The notes: a model not told the origin generated them from the letters alone. Positions 23,292 to 35,745 are shown, counted from the first letter of the stretch. The stretch: 64,000 nucleotides of DNA from Turritopsis dohrnii (GCA_027922465.2 BQMF02000058.1:1-64000), one strand, 5' to 3'. Program-made: numbers and translations.

Positions 23292-26200
23292 TTATGCAGC
23301 AACGTCAGTCAATAATCTAATCCTTCTTCTTTCGTTGTAGGTCACTAACCTCTTCCAATAACAAATAAATAGAAGAATAGTTATTAAAAGCATGCAATCA
23401 ATAGTAGTCGCCATCCAGCGCATACCAAAATGTTCATACATGGCAGTGACATATAAAGGTCCAGTTACACGAGCTAAACATCCAACGCCAGTTAACCAAC
23501 CCATATATTTTCCCTAATGAAATGAAAGGAAAAGGTGTTACGCTAAAATTTTACGTTAAAATTTTTTCTCAAGTCTTTTACCTGAGGGAACGGTCCAACA
23601 ATATTCGCATATAGAACAGTCAGTACCACAGCTGCGATAGGATAACCGATACCAACCAACGTGGCTGCTGTGATGAATTGTCCAAAAGCCAGCGAAGGAG
23701 TGTTTTTACACCAATCATAGAAGTAAGGACAGCCACCACCACCATCAGGTGCTACAACTGTAGAGTTTGTTAAATTTTCATTGATGGTAGCCATTGTTAA
23801 TTTGGGATATCCTGGCCCCCAAGGGAGATAGATAATAAAACCAGCTAACATTGTCAGGAAACCTGCAAGGGTAACAACTCTAGATCCAAACCTATAAAAT
23901 CACCGATATCTGTAATTCAAAGTTTAATTAAGACAACTAATCCTTTTAGTTTCGAATAAATCTTTTTACTATAACGATTAAGGTAAAGTGTTAAAACCTT
24001 GTTTAGAGATTAGTCGCTAGTTTCTTCCAAACAACTTCAAGAGGATTTTAGGTGATATATACAGATAGAAAAAGGTCTTTCTCACCTTTTTATCAGGTAA
24101 CTTGTACCTAGAAAACAAAATACAGCTACGACACCAGCAACAGACAGCAAAATGCTGCCATAAAACACTGTTTTATCACGTGACCAAGCATATTCATTCA
24201 TCAAAAGTGGTGATAATATACTAAAAAAAAATCAAAAACATACTAATATACAACTGACTGTTTATTAATCTTGATTAGTCATATATAATACATACGTTTC
24301 ATTGAGTGCAAAGATTGACATTGCAGCATACCAAAAGATTAGGCAAAGGATAATGGCTGTCAGATCAACAGGTTCCAGCGATATAGATGCTGAAAACATT
24401 AAAAATAAATTCTCATATGAGTTTGTTGAGCACAAACTTAAAGGGGCACTAAAGTTCAAAACAAAATTTTTTGAAAAAGTTAAAATGTAAACTCTATCAC
24501 ATAAACCTTTTTCATTGTTTCTAAAAAAAATATTCATCTCACTGGAAGACATTTTATACACCTGAACATCTGTAATTTGATAAAGTTAGGTTAGTGTGTG
24601 ACCTGGAGTCATAGAGAGAGTGATGTAGAAAAGTCTAAAATATAGTGCATGTGGTGGTACAATCATAATTCACACACGCTGGATAATGAATCTATTGATC
24701 TCTTATATGCTTGTTTTTCCTGGACAGTATTTTAGGAAACGTGATATTCTTTGGAAAGTTATTCAAGCAATTTATAAGTTATTAGTGACTTCATAAGAAA
24801 AACCAAACACAAACTTCCACGAACATCGCCAACTTACAGTTGCAATGTTTGGAACTTTCCTATGTCATTAGTTATACTTGGTTCCAGTTCTCCTATCGAT
24901 CAGAACAGGAGGCCAGAATTTCTAGGTGGAAATTATGAACTGTAAAGCGATATGGAGAAAGCTTGAGTTTCAAAGGATTGAATCTAATCTGATAATAAAG
25001 AAATAAAACATTTTTTTTCCTACCTCTTTTCAACCGCTTAATATTCTCCTTGAACTTTCGTTTTGAATCATCATGATTCTCAGTGAAATAAAATACAAGT
25101 AGTACCAAGTTGACAATGCTTAAAATGATCATCATATAACATGGCGCTGTGTAGATGTTGAGATAAAATTTGATTGATGCAACATATAATCCCTTTGTAC
25201 CCACAAGCTTAGCCATTGCTTGCATTGCTATATTGGAAGAATAAAAACTTGAAAAGGAAATTATTAAAAACAACTTTTGAGAATTAGGAGGAAAATGGGC
25301 TATTCAGTCCTGTTAAGACTGATTGCCTTAATCAACTAACCTGGCCCTATAAAAAAACCAATTGCTTGCCAAAGTGACAAATCTGCCATTATTTTCCCTC
25401 GATCTTCTTGTGTTGAAATATGTGCTCCAACAGACCGTGCTACGGAGATACTTCCTAGTGAACAAAATAACAAACAAAATGGCTTGGGAACGAAAGCTGT
25501 AAAAAGCAGTTCAAGTCATAATGTTAATTAGTAATGCAAGGCAGAGAAAGATACAGACAAGAGCAATAATACTATCTAAATCAATTCAACAGCAATCATC
25601 TAGCTGTAGAATTCACAAGAAATAGATACCTGCACTTAAACCCAACAAAATCCGTGCTCCAAACAGAATCCAGATGCCTGTCACTCCAAAGGGTTCTGCA
25701 TAAGCATATAACAAATTTCCAACAAGTTGTAGAAACACTGATAGAAATAGGGGCTCTATCGCTTTGCGCTTATCACACCAATAACCATATACAATTCCAG
25801 CTATCATTTGTGATGTACTGAAAGCAGCATTGATGTAACCCATAAATGTTTCAGGAACTGAATGGTCAAGCTGAAATATATGGCAATAATAAAAAGAAGA
25901 AACATAAACTAGTAAACTAGCATTCCAATAAACATAAACAAAAAATGTCTTAATGCTTCCATTTCTGTATTACTCTCATACAAGAGCTTGAATAAAAGAC
26001 CTACAAACTTATAATGTTTGAAACAGAGTCTTATATATAATCTAGAAGAATTGAGAGGAAAGATTATGACTATTGAATATTCTTCAAACACTCTTTATTC
26101 CTCACAAATTTTAAAAACAAAACATAAAAACAGTTCAAATAAATTGAAATAGACGTGTGTATTTTAAATTTGACAAGAAACCTGGATTTTCTTATATACA

Positions 26201-29200
26201 GCATAAAGTTAATAAAGATTTTCTTATTATATACAGCATAAAGTTAATAACTTTACCCTTCGTAAGTAAGGCCATAAAGATGACATCACAATTGAGAAAC
26301 CTATAAAGATAGAAAAATTACATCATATAAAATTTCTTTCTTATTCTTCAAAAATAAGGAGATCAAAAGAGGAAATTAATTAATACTTATTGATCCAAGA
26401 AACATTGTGAAATTAATTACACGAATTGTGTTCTTCCGTTTTTTATTGGATAAAGCAATGTCAACATATGTTTGGTTAGTTGCATCATAACTAAATTTAA
26501 GAAAATAATTATATAATTTCTTAAAGATTCTACTTATTCCATCAAATTGTTACACCAGTATATAATATCAGATACATATATCATTCTTGTAAGATCCCAC
26601 TGCAAAAGTATGCTATGTATAATAGAGATACAAAAAAACAACAATGATTGTTTTGTTTGTACTCAAAGTTTTATGCCTGCATCACAGACAATCTTCAGCA
26701 AACTAAACCATTAAACTACAATATGATGGTTTCATTGAACTGACATCAGTCATTGAGTCTGTGTTTGATTATCAATTGGTGTTTTCTTCGATAACTGCAA
26801 TTAGCCATTATTACTTGTTGAGAAGGTTTTCGTACGGGTAGTTTGCAGTTTCATACTTTTCGCATTGGCACAGACGGCAATGTTTTGCTTCCGGTGAATA
26901 TGCCCTGGCGTGTTTTATTATTCTCCAGGACACTGTTGGTATTCGGTTTTTCTTCCTGATTTTCCAATATTCAGCAGTGTTGTGTTGATTTATTTTTTGT
27001 TGGTGAATGAAGAATTTTGTCCGTAGTATCTTTGTTAGAAATTTGACTCCAATAGACCGATGTACTTCATTGGTTGGTATCTGGGGATGTCGGCTGTGAT
27101 GGCTGCTCCGTACACTAATGAAGAGGCCAGACAGTTGCTCTTTGTCGGTACAGTTGCACCTTCTTTCATTGGTATATGTGTATGGTTGACTAAGGGTTTT
27201 CTTGTTGTGTATTTATTATTTGTTTCATATTCGGCATACACCTGCAGCTGATTTTGACGGAGTTTTTGTTGAATATTTGATTGAACTTATTGGTTTTTCG
27301 AAAAGTGTTTCTTTATGGGGTTTAAAAAGTATTTTCCAATGTTTGCTTTTAGGTTAATGTTGTATGGTGGGTTAAAACCAGATGATTTTTCTTTGTCGGT
27401 TTCTGCTAGGTTGATTCACATTTGGTAGGTATTCGAGAGATTGGTAAGTATTCAAGAGATAATTTGCTTGATGACATTTGGTGGGTGGTTTGATTTCACG
27501 TGTACCTAACTTATTTCATTGTCAGGCTTACAGTATGGTCAGTATGTTCCAGTATTTAGGTCGAGGGTTACATCAAGATAATTGACTGCTTTCATGTTGC
27601 ATTCTACCACTATGCCTAGATGATGACTTTCAAATATTTTTGGAAGTGCTTTTTTATTTTTTCGCTCTGTGTACCGCTGATGTTTTTGAACACAGCTAAC
27701 CCATCATCTCAAGAAAGTCTAATATTGCTTTTATTGTACCTTTACGTAATTTTAGAAAGTAGGAAACACCCAACTAGTTCGTAAACCTCTGAACCATGGT
27801 ATGCTCCCATGGTTACTTCAAGCAGTTTGTTTCCTTTTTTGACCCAACTTTCCTAGCTGTGGAATATTGAAAATTGCGACGGCAGATTATTATTTACGAC
27901 GGCAAAAAAATGCAATAAGATGTTAACGGCGGCAAAACTTGATTGGTTTATTCTAGTGAAAATATTGGTGTAGAATAATGGCTAACAAGAGCCAGATGGC
28001 GCAAAACGGTAGCAGCAAGTTTACTTTTCACACAAACGCTTTCGAAATTTTATTTTAAGTACTGAAAACTTCTTTATCGGTGTTTTCTGAGATATCTCAC
28101 TGTGGAAAACAGGCATTAACGATAAATTTGATGAAAATGATTAAATTAGTGTAAATAGGGTCTAACCACAAAACACCAGCAATAATTTATTTAAAGATAA
28201 AAGAATTATACATGCGTGAGCTGTGTATGTAACATATGTTTTTTTTATAAGAAATTTTTTCTTCTGTAGAAAAAAAAAGTTTGTTTATAATAATAATTTC
28301 TGACGAAACCAAAACTGAATTCCAACAAATAAATGCCTTTTTGAACTAGATCTTTGAAAACTTTAATAAACAAACATAGTGTAATAGCTAACAAACCAAA
28401 CGAGGTAATAAGAAATTTTGAACTGATAAGCTTACTAACAAGAAAAGCAACATATTAAGTATTTTCAGTTAGCGTAATGAACTAAAAGTCCCATTTTTAT
28501 GTACGCTTATTTGATTAGAATTCGAATGAATTCTAATTTCGTGGATTAAGTTATTAAATAAAAGGTAATCTAATGTTTGATATGAAAACGCTTCCAAATT
28601 ACGAAGGCTGTGTTACTTCTTTAGAATTTACATTGCGTTTTCCGTAGAGTCATGCAGACTCTAAATCGCAGACTAATTGCCATTTCGGCCGGAGGAGGAG
28701 GAGTAGTAGTAGTCCACGGGTGTTTTAATATGGTATTCGCTTTCGCTGCTACCGTTATAAAACCAAAACTAAATAGTTTACAAAGGAATAGTTTTATCTG
28801 GAACAAGAAGTTATAAGATTTAAAATTGTAAACTGCAGGGGGTTTACCGTGAACTTGTCCTGTTAATTGTTTAATTATTCAAAGTTTAAAAACAACGAAC
28901 CTACGCGTTAACGTTTCTTTACTAATTTCACGGCAAGCGAAAAGAAAAATCACAAATCAATCTGTATAGAAATCAAAACCCAAACTGACTTGAATGGAAT
29001 ATAATGAACTTATCGAGAAAAAAAATCATCCAAAAACAAAACCTTTATTTTATAATACTTTATAATACACATTCCTGTGTGAGGGCTTTCTATTTGGCAT
29101 TATGTGAATATCGTTGAAAGATTTTTGAAAGGAAAATATGTTCGTCTTATTCACATTTTATAAATTGATGACGTGACGTAAACAAATGTTCTATGAGAAT

Positions 29201-30081
29201 AAACAGAAGAATTCCCAGTAATAGCCTTGACATATTCAGTATTTGTATTCAAAAAACATTGTCGGCAAAATTTTGCCATCGTAATTTTGATTTACGGCAG
29301 CTTCACGACGGCAAAAGCTGAATGCCATCGTAAATTCAGAGGGCTGAGCTTTAGTATTGGGGAGATGGAATTCGCGAAGGAGTTTTTGCGTTGATCGATG
29401 GATAGATTTCCTTGACATCAAACATCATGAACTTGTGGGCTTGTTTGTTTTAAAACCATTCGATTACATTTATAGTGCTTTTCCATTGATTTAGTCCTAA
29501 TTGCTTCCTGACTTTATTGTTGACGATTTCTATTATCACTTTGCTTAATCTTCTTATTTCGTTCTTTGCTGGATTTATTAACCCGGTGGTTGGATTGTTG
29601 AGTAAAATTTTCTTTGTGATCTTTAAGGGTTACGAAACAATTTTCACCGTTAATGTAGAGTCTGTCAGCCATGTGATGGTCTTTTATGATATGTGTACCG
29701 CTACTATCGATAGTGTCTTTTATGCCAGGGTTTAGCTTTTTGTACGTTTATATGGCCAAGTGCAGACATTGAAGAAAACATAATCAAACACAGACTCAAT
29801 GACTGATGTCAGTTCAATGAAACCATCACATTGTGGTTTTTTATTTAACGATTTAGTTTGTTCAAGATTGTCTGTGATGCAGGCATGAAAGTTTGAGTAC
29901 AAACAAAACAGTGATTGTTTTTTCTTATACAAATACATCAATAGCTCTACGAAATATGGAGCACTATTTTTGACAAGAAGAAATAAAACAAATCAATAAT
30001 AGAGATGTTAAAGATTATTCACCTTCCACCATTGTTGACACTTCTCAGTAAGCTTTCATTTTCACTATTTTCCAAAGACAT
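23292..30081 (-). CDS. MFSD8/CLN7-like lysosomal major facilitator transporter (10 exons, 508 aa)
   Basis: Exons on the minus strand: 30081-30023, 26490-26387, 26300-26257, 25870-25630, 25454-25341, 25226/7-25024, 24389-24296, 24220-24086, 23891-23582, 23513-23292. Phases match at every GT/AG junction and sum to 509 codons with the stop, close to the roughly 518 aa of human MFSD8. The N-terminus has an acidic dileucine-like ESLLRS, as in lysosomal proteins. Matching blocks include [91 protein letters not shown] and [15 protein letters not shown]. About 12 membrane helices are expected. The family is linked to lysosomal chloride/ion homeostasis, and human loss causes CLN7 disease. Intron 1 (3.5 kb) carries a Penelope-like element. 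No shift or stop was found in the joined frame. Confidence 0.92.
26640..29940 (-). mobile_element. Penelope-like element relic in intron 1 of the MFSD8-like gene
   Basis: Minus-strand remnants in order: RT N-terminal motif [20 protein letters not shown] (about 29640-29580), [19 protein letters not shown], the catalytic-box-like [10 protein letters not shown] (about 27720), then GIY-YIG-type endonuclease text ([33 protein letters not shown]) near 27060-26840. Many stops and shifts. Arms of about 165 bp at 26640-26810 and 29755-29935 are inverted copies of each other. RT plus GIY-YIG order is the signature of Penelope-like elements. A further insertion of about 1.5 kb splits the RT. Confidence 0.8.
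27868..29340. mobile_element. Sequence inserted within the Penelope-like RT
   Basis: The Penelope reading frame is interrupted between residues near 29340 and 27868. Both edges carry degenerate GCGACGGCA/TGCCGTCGT motifs (27872-27915 and 29250-29335), suggesting TIRs with internal repeats. No transposase was seen. Boundaries are approximate. Confidence 0.4.
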
Positions 30082-31846
30082 GACTTTTTATATAAATTTT
30101 TGATATTATTAGTTTACTAAAATAGAAATTATCGAATCAATTTTGATTTTAGAAATAGAATGATTTTTCTCATCACAAATATAGCAATTCCTGAATTTAC
30201 TTCCTGTCATCTATTTATTAAATACCTGATGGAAGTAAGTTTACAAAGACAAAGACCATCAGATGATTTCAAATTTCTATGTCTGGTTAATTGTATATAA
30301 TACCCGAACAAACTAAAAATTAAAGTATTAAAGCAAGCAAGTGAAAGTGCTAATGTCAATATATATACTTACTTTATTATCAAAATGACCTCTCACAAAA
30401 ATAAATCAGCAGAAAATGAGCATTTAAATTACTTACCAAGATGCACATGCACTCAATGACTTTTAACGTTTCAGGTTGAAGCATTTAATAATGATCAAGA
30501 AAAGAACAAATGCTTAAATATAAAAAACACGTCCCTTAGAAAATCATCTATGTATAATTATCACTTTTCTAAAAAAATTAAACCTTGTTCCCATAAAATA
30601 CATTCAAAGCTCTCATATAAAGGGGTTTATTTTGATAGATGACAGAACTCCCAAAGCAAAGCTGTTGATGAATATTCTGTTATTCATTTCTCCCTGCAAT
30701 CCTGTTGGTAGGAGTTTGAGGCACAATAATGAAGTTTTTTACAGTTTTTGGAAATTCTGTTATACGTAGTTGGTCAGATATTTTGATTTCAAAATCAAAA
30801 TCTAATGTGATGTGAAGTGGATCCAATCTCAAAGTACAGTCGTCCCCCAGGATATTATAGCGAGGCTATTACAGTAAAATAAAGCTTTTTGAAAGTCAAC
30901 TATAGGTCTGATTTTATTACATATTTTGATATCTTTTTGGGAAAAGTTAGCATTTCCTTCTGAATAGATGGCAAATTAGAAAATAGAAACCTGTGATCAT
31001 GACGGCCATTTTTGATGCAGAATCAGCTGATCTAAGGCTATGTTCACACTTTACAGATAAGACAGGTCTCACTCATTTCTCCCGATATATGATGATAAAA
31101 ATGGCTTCATCATCCGCACTGAATTTTATACCGATTTCTAACCAACTACTAAACTTCTCAGTTATAAAAGTTATTTCAGCTAAAACCTTTTAAAAAGAAC
31201 AAGGCACAGCCCGCACCTTTTCCTTTGCAACATAAACTTAGCGCTGGTGTTGGTGAGAAATCAGGTAGTAATATATCGAGTGATTTCACTCTGGAGTAAA
31301 AAATGAAATAAATTCTCTTGATTATTACTCACATCAAGTATGTTGCGTTTGATTTCTTCTCTGACCTGTTGAGTCAGAATCGTTAAAGTATTAACACTCT
31401 ATTTCGAAACGTCCTATGCTATGCATACTTTGTTCCAGAAATTGTTATTCATTTTTTCGTCTTGTGCAAATTTCTGTTAATGAATCGGGTTTCCAAAAAT
31501 CTCCAGAACACCAAACTTATTTCGGAACTATATCATTCAGTATGGCTACCATAACAGGTAGGAATATAATTTTAAGCATGAATCAAGAGGTCCTCCATAG
31601 GCCTTAAGGTCATGATGATCATTTTACAAAAGAAATGACTAGCTTGTATTCGGTTGGTGAACATGCTAATGGAAAATTAACTAAACTGTTAGTTGTAACA
31701 TCAACATTAAACTAAAGTTGCATTTTTTCTTCCAATTTTCTTTTCATACTTTGTGAAGTTTGATACAAGGAAATTTTAAACATAGCAAAGATTACGAAAA
31801 AGGTAGGATTGCAGAACTTCATTGACAACGCAGTTTAAGAGGCTGA
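30082..31846. other. Upstream region of the MFSD8-like gene
   Basis: AT-rich. It should contain the 5' UTR and promoter of the minus-strand transporter gene, but no core element can be called with confidence. Confidence 0.4.
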
Positions 31847-32158
31847 TTACATGATCCCGGTTAGCCGGGATGAAATTTCATCCCGCCTTGCCGACGTCTT
31901 GGCTTCCTGGTCAAATCTTCATAAGTTTCCCATCGCGATTACATGACAAAATTTTCATCCCGCCTAGCCGAGATCTCGGCTATCAAGAGCCGGGATCTCG
32001 GTTAGGCGGGATGAAGTTTTCCCATGTAATCGCTTCGTCCCGGTCAACCGGGACAAGTTTGAGGTTTGAGCATGCGTAGTTTGTCAAAAATTCAAAACAC
32101 AAAGGCTTAGTTTTGTCCCGTCCCGCCTAAACGGGATGAAAATTTTGCATGTAACACC
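31847..32158. mobile_element. Nested-palindrome foldback element
   Basis: About 310 bp made of alternating inverted copies of CCCGGTTAGCCGGGATGAAA, TTTTCATCCCGCCTAGCCGA and GGTTAGGCGGGATGAAG, with GATTACATG or CATGTAA punctuating them at about 31850, 31949, 32023 and 32150. The ends (GATTACATGATCCCGG, right end AAAATTTTGCATGTAAC) are imperfect TIRs. No ORF of note. Confidence 0.6.
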
Positions 32159-32182
32159 GAGTTGAAATTCATCTCGCCAAGG

Positions 32183-32529
32183 CGTTTTTTTTATAAGCAA
32201 CCAAGGCCAGACCTTAATAGTAATGTTGCTTAAAAAATGACCATTTTTTAGTAGTAATGTTGCTTAATTTGTTGCTAAGTATTAATTGGAAAAATATGTA
32301 TTTCCAATCTTGAAAACCTTTGTGTAAGTTTAAGTATCCAAGTACAAAGTCTAGAACATAGTACTTCAACCTAATGTAACCGCCTAATGTAACAATTTTA
32401 AGAAATGCGCTTTAGCTATGCTAGTGCTGCATGATTTCAATATTTCATGTTGCTAATTTATGTAAGATCCTTGTAGTATTGTTGCTTAACTTTTTGAGAA
32501 AATTTACTAGTGTTGCTTATAAAAAAACG
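32183..32529. mobile_element. 347-bp MITE with CGTTTTTTTTATAAGCAAC ends
   Basis: TIRs CGTTTTTTTTATAAGCAAC and its reverse complement. The interior repeats AGTAATGTTGCTTAA-like units. The ends resemble those of the MITE nested in the Helitron at 44425-44815 (CGTTTTTTTTTTATAAGGAAC). Confidence 0.6.
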
Positions 32530-32838
32530 CGTAGAATTCTATTAGAGGGATTCGCAAAAATCATGTTTCGTTCACACGAAACTATTTTCCTATAGATTTG
32601 TAAGGAATTATATGCAACTTAGTAGAGTTGTTCGTGAATTTTTCCCTACAAAGTCATTAGAAACTTCACACCAACACTTGAAATAAGCGTGCACATTAAT
32701 GATGTTTCTTTTGATACAACAAAAGGCTTTAAATCTCTATGAAAATTATTTCCAGTGTTCCAGCTTTCCCTGGATACTCTGTAGGCTCATGGAAAAATAA
32801 CAGTTGATTGGTCACACTTTTTGATCTATTGACTATAA

Positions 32839-33506
32839 AGCTTGGTTTCCACTATGAGTTAACTTGAGTTAACTTGAGCTAGAATTCGTGGTTTAGAAAA
32901 TTAACTCAAGTGGAAACATCTTCAGAACCAGCTCAAAAATTTTAACTCACGTTTTTTCTCAAATTAAACCATGAGTTAACTTGATCTTGGAAACAAAACT
33001 TTTCCTTTCTAAGATCAAGTTAACTCATGGTTTAGAAAAACATCAAAGGATTCCGACTACTTGCAGCATGTTTCTGAAGTGTCGAAGAAAATGTTTTCAA
33101 TGAATACGTTAACTTTACGAATGTAGTAGCGTAGTGGAGCAAAATATGATCACTATTTTAGCTTTGATTGAGTTAAGTGAAAACGTGAAGGTATATCCTT
33201 GTTTATACGAAAAAAAGACTAAGGCATACAAACAGAAAAACGTTGTACAGAACTCATGGAAAGAAGTTGCAGAACCTCTTGACTTTGTTGAAGATGGCGT
33301 GTGCATTTATCGCGTTTTATTTACTGCAGTTCTTTCTAATACATCATCAGAGCTACTGTTGTTATTGAACATCAATAGCTCAAGTGTTCGTAGTGGGAAC
33401 TATGCATACTTAATTAGGTTTATGTAAACAAAAAATTAACTCATATGGTTTAAAAAGATAAACCAGCTCAAGTTAACTCAAGTTAACTCATAGTGGAAAC
33501 CAAGCT
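32839..33506. mobile_element. PIF/Harbinger-type element (668 bp) with TAA duplication
   Basis: TIRs of about 41 bp start AGCTTGGTTTCCACTATGAG. TAA lies directly outside both ends (32836-32838, 33507-33509), the 3-bp duplication typical of PIF/Harbinger. An inner inverted repeat (GAGTTAACTTGATCTTGGAA region, 32962-33040) adds a second hairpin. It carries a MADF-like ORF, and MADF/Myb-like accessory proteins are known from Harbingers. Confidence 0.8.
33146..33427 (+). pseudogene. MADF-domain ORF fragment of a Harbinger accessory protein
   Basis: The residues LALIELSENVKVYPCLYEKK, then KAYKQKNVVQNSWKEVAEPL, follow the MADF pattern (Leu-Ile-x-x-Val ... Tyr-Pro-x-Leu-Tyr ... Trp-x-x-Ile-Ala). 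MADF domains bind DNA. The C-terminus is short (about 93 residues in all) with no second domain, so this is probably an internally deleted relative of a full accessory gene. Confidence 0.6.
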
Positions 33507-33729
33507 TAATCATTCCTACGTAAAAGGTATAAAAAATTTATAACATTTTTGTACCTTCTCTTACCACCTTTTCTGTCTCAAAGTCAGTATCCGCTTCGTA
33601 ATCACTGTCATCATATGGTCATCGCGTTAATTACTACACACTTAAATCTTGATGACGACTCGCGTTAATTTCTGATCTTGTTAGTTTTTTGACCGTTAAT
33701 TACTTGCTTGACACACTTCATATAATGAG

Positions 33730-33925
33730 GTATCCACCAACTTTAAAGGCGTATATTTCATTACATGCCTGATAAAATATTGTAAATTTTATATCACAAG
33801 AAAGAGCTTTTCATGCCCTATCCATAAATGTGAAATGTTTGCCAAAATATTTGTTCTTCGAAAAGATATTGAAGAAAAACTCAACGATTTGGTTCATGAA
33901 GTTCTTAAAGTCAATTAACTGACAT
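33730..33925 (+). repeat. About 195-bp direct repeat, copy A
   Basis: Shares long blocks with 39930-40125 in the same orientation, for example ATATCACAAGAAAGAGCTTT and TTTGTTCTTCGAAAAGATAT. Copy B lies just 3' of a Bel/Pao integrase relic, so the family may be an LTR or another dispersed repeat. Confidence 0.7.
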
Positions 33926-34584
33926 TAAGAACTCTCGGTCTCTCAAAAAGATCTGTTAAATCAAAATATCTTAATCATAACATTGATGGTTCACAATTTT
34001 TTAGGCTGAAACATTATGACATTTCCCTTTTCATATTCATAGTTGTTTCTTATTTTTCGTCTGCTTCTTTTCTTCTTCCACTTCGTATTATGCTAGACTA
34101 TTCTTTCCTAATTCTGGTCAAAGAAATGTACGGAATCGCAGTAGAAATGTCTGAAGAGGCAGTTAAAACTGCCGAATATATTCGCAGGTTACAAATGTTG
34201 TCGTGGTATTAGATTCCAAAACGTTTCAACTATATATACATATATTTTGGATTTCTGGGTCTCCGGCCACCCATTTTCATATCAAGCGAGATCATCAAAA
34301 GAGTACAAGAAGCCTTCATGATTGGAACTTCAGAAAGAACTAACATAATTCTTAACAAACCAGTAACGACTGAGGCTCAAGTGTTTTTTTCTCGAAATTC
34401 TTACATTATTTTGCTCATAATGGTCCATAACTTTTCCTAAATCTAAAATTTTGTCTGTTTTAGAAAAGAGGAGAAGGTAAAAACAATTTCTAGTTTTAAA
34501 GTTTTATTCATTGTCGTAGGAGAATTTCTCCATACACCCTGTATTATGTAGGTTCACTAAATGTCACTGGCTTTGAACACACTA

Positions 34585-35184
34585 TCAACGTCGCCCATAT
34601 CTTCGCATGAAAGGATTTATGTCACGGAATCGCGGTATTAAGGATAACTTAGAATTTCTTTTCCAATTTCTTCCTTGACTAAAGAGGCTAGGAAACAATG
34701 AATCGCCTTTGAAGCGACCAGGGAAACTGCTTCTTTTTCCCGGTAAAAGCCAGTGTGGATACTTTTTGGCAGATGTTTTTGGTAATACTTGTTTAACATT
34801 TAAGCCAGCGAATCGTTTTTGCTCCGCAGAACCACGACGGTGAGATTCTTCATCATTTAACATTGGGACGTTGTCACCGTCATTTAACATTGGGACATTA
34901 TTACCATTACCAGAAGTATCTTCATGTTGAAGCCAGGCCAGCGGGATATCATTACCAATTTTCGACTTCTGTTCATCAGTGTCGCTTTTATCTCGTTGAT
35001 CCCAACTAAATACTGGCAGATTACCTTTCTTCTCGTTATTTTGGAGATCTTTGTCGGAATTCAAATACATTCTCATTGGTATGACTCTCTTTTCGCTGAT
35101 GTGATCGGCATGTTTGATACTAACAGATTTGGCAAATATTGGCTCGCATGTAAATGCGATCAGGAATAAGACTAAAAGCACCAT
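34585..35184 (-). CDS. Candidate secreted neuropeptide or cationic-peptide precursor (199 aa)
   Basis: Single-exon frame from the ATG at 35184 to TGA. MVLLVLFLIAFTCEPIFA is a strong signal peptide. An acidic pro-region follows, containing a near-tandem pair (NNVPMLNDGD, NVPMLNDEE at about 96-113). The C-terminal third is basic, with dibasic sites at 32-33, 116-117, 123-124 and 140-141, a Gly-Lys-Arg amidation signal at 149-151, and a terminal Tyr-Gly-Arg-Arg. Cutting at 140-141 and 149-151 predicts the heptapeptide YPHWLLP-amide; the carboxyl end could yield a Tyr-amide peptide. I do not match it to a named cnidarian neuropeptide family. The acidic-pro/basic-C layout also fits an antimicrobial precursor. 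Confidence 0.65.
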   Translation of the reverse strand: MVLLVLFLIAFTCEPIFAKSVSIKHADHISEKRVIPMRMYLNSDKDLQNNEKKGNLPVFSWDQRDKSDTDEQKSKIGNDIPLAWLQHEDTSGNGNNVPMLNDGDNVPMLNDEESHRRGSAEQKRFAGLNVKQVLPKTSAKKYPHWLLPGKRSSFPGRFKGDSLFPSLFSQGRNWKRNSKLSLIPRFRDINPFMRRYGRR

Positions 35185-35745
35185 CCTTTGATATGAAATG
35201 GCAGATACTGAAAATACTGAAATACAAAAATATATAGGGAAAAATTACAAGATGCAGCACGAGGAATACTGGTAATAGACTAAACCTTTCCTGTAATTAA
35301 TCTGAAAGGACATAAAAAATCACAAATAAACGAGTCAATAACGTCACAGTCGCTGATACTGTCGGAAAAATTCCATGAACTTAGTTAATGTTTCTTGGAG
35401 CATTAAAGATATTTTTAATGAATTGCCATAAATTATTATCAATGTTTTCATCGAGAAATTTATTTATTTATTTATTTATTGTTATAAAATAAAGAACTTA
35501 CTACAATGTATGATGAGTACTTCAAAAAGCAACACAAGAAAATTAAAAAATAGAAAATTAAAAAATTATTCGCTTCAAAAAGCAAACAAAAGAATCTCAA
35601 AATAACACGCGTGAGAGAAAACAAAGTGTCCATGATAAACAGAGGACAATGATACAAAGAGCTCTCACCGTGCTTGTTATTTAACCGAATAGTTTGTAGA
35701 AAGAAAGCCATGTGCGTTTGGAAGCCGTATGTTTAGTTCCCACCA
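35185..35745. other. Upstream of the peptide gene
   Basis: Should hold the promoter and 5' UTR of the minus-strand peptide gene. A TTTA microsatellite lies at about 35460-35480. Nothing else is recognised. Confidence 0.4.

Noticed and set aside
24302..24490. Plus-strand ORF over the transporter exon
   Set aside because: Antisense shadow of the MFSD8-like exon at 24296-24389 and its intron.
27060..27251. Plus-strand ORF with hydrophobic segments
   Set aside because: Antisense of the GIY-YIG part of the Penelope-like relic.
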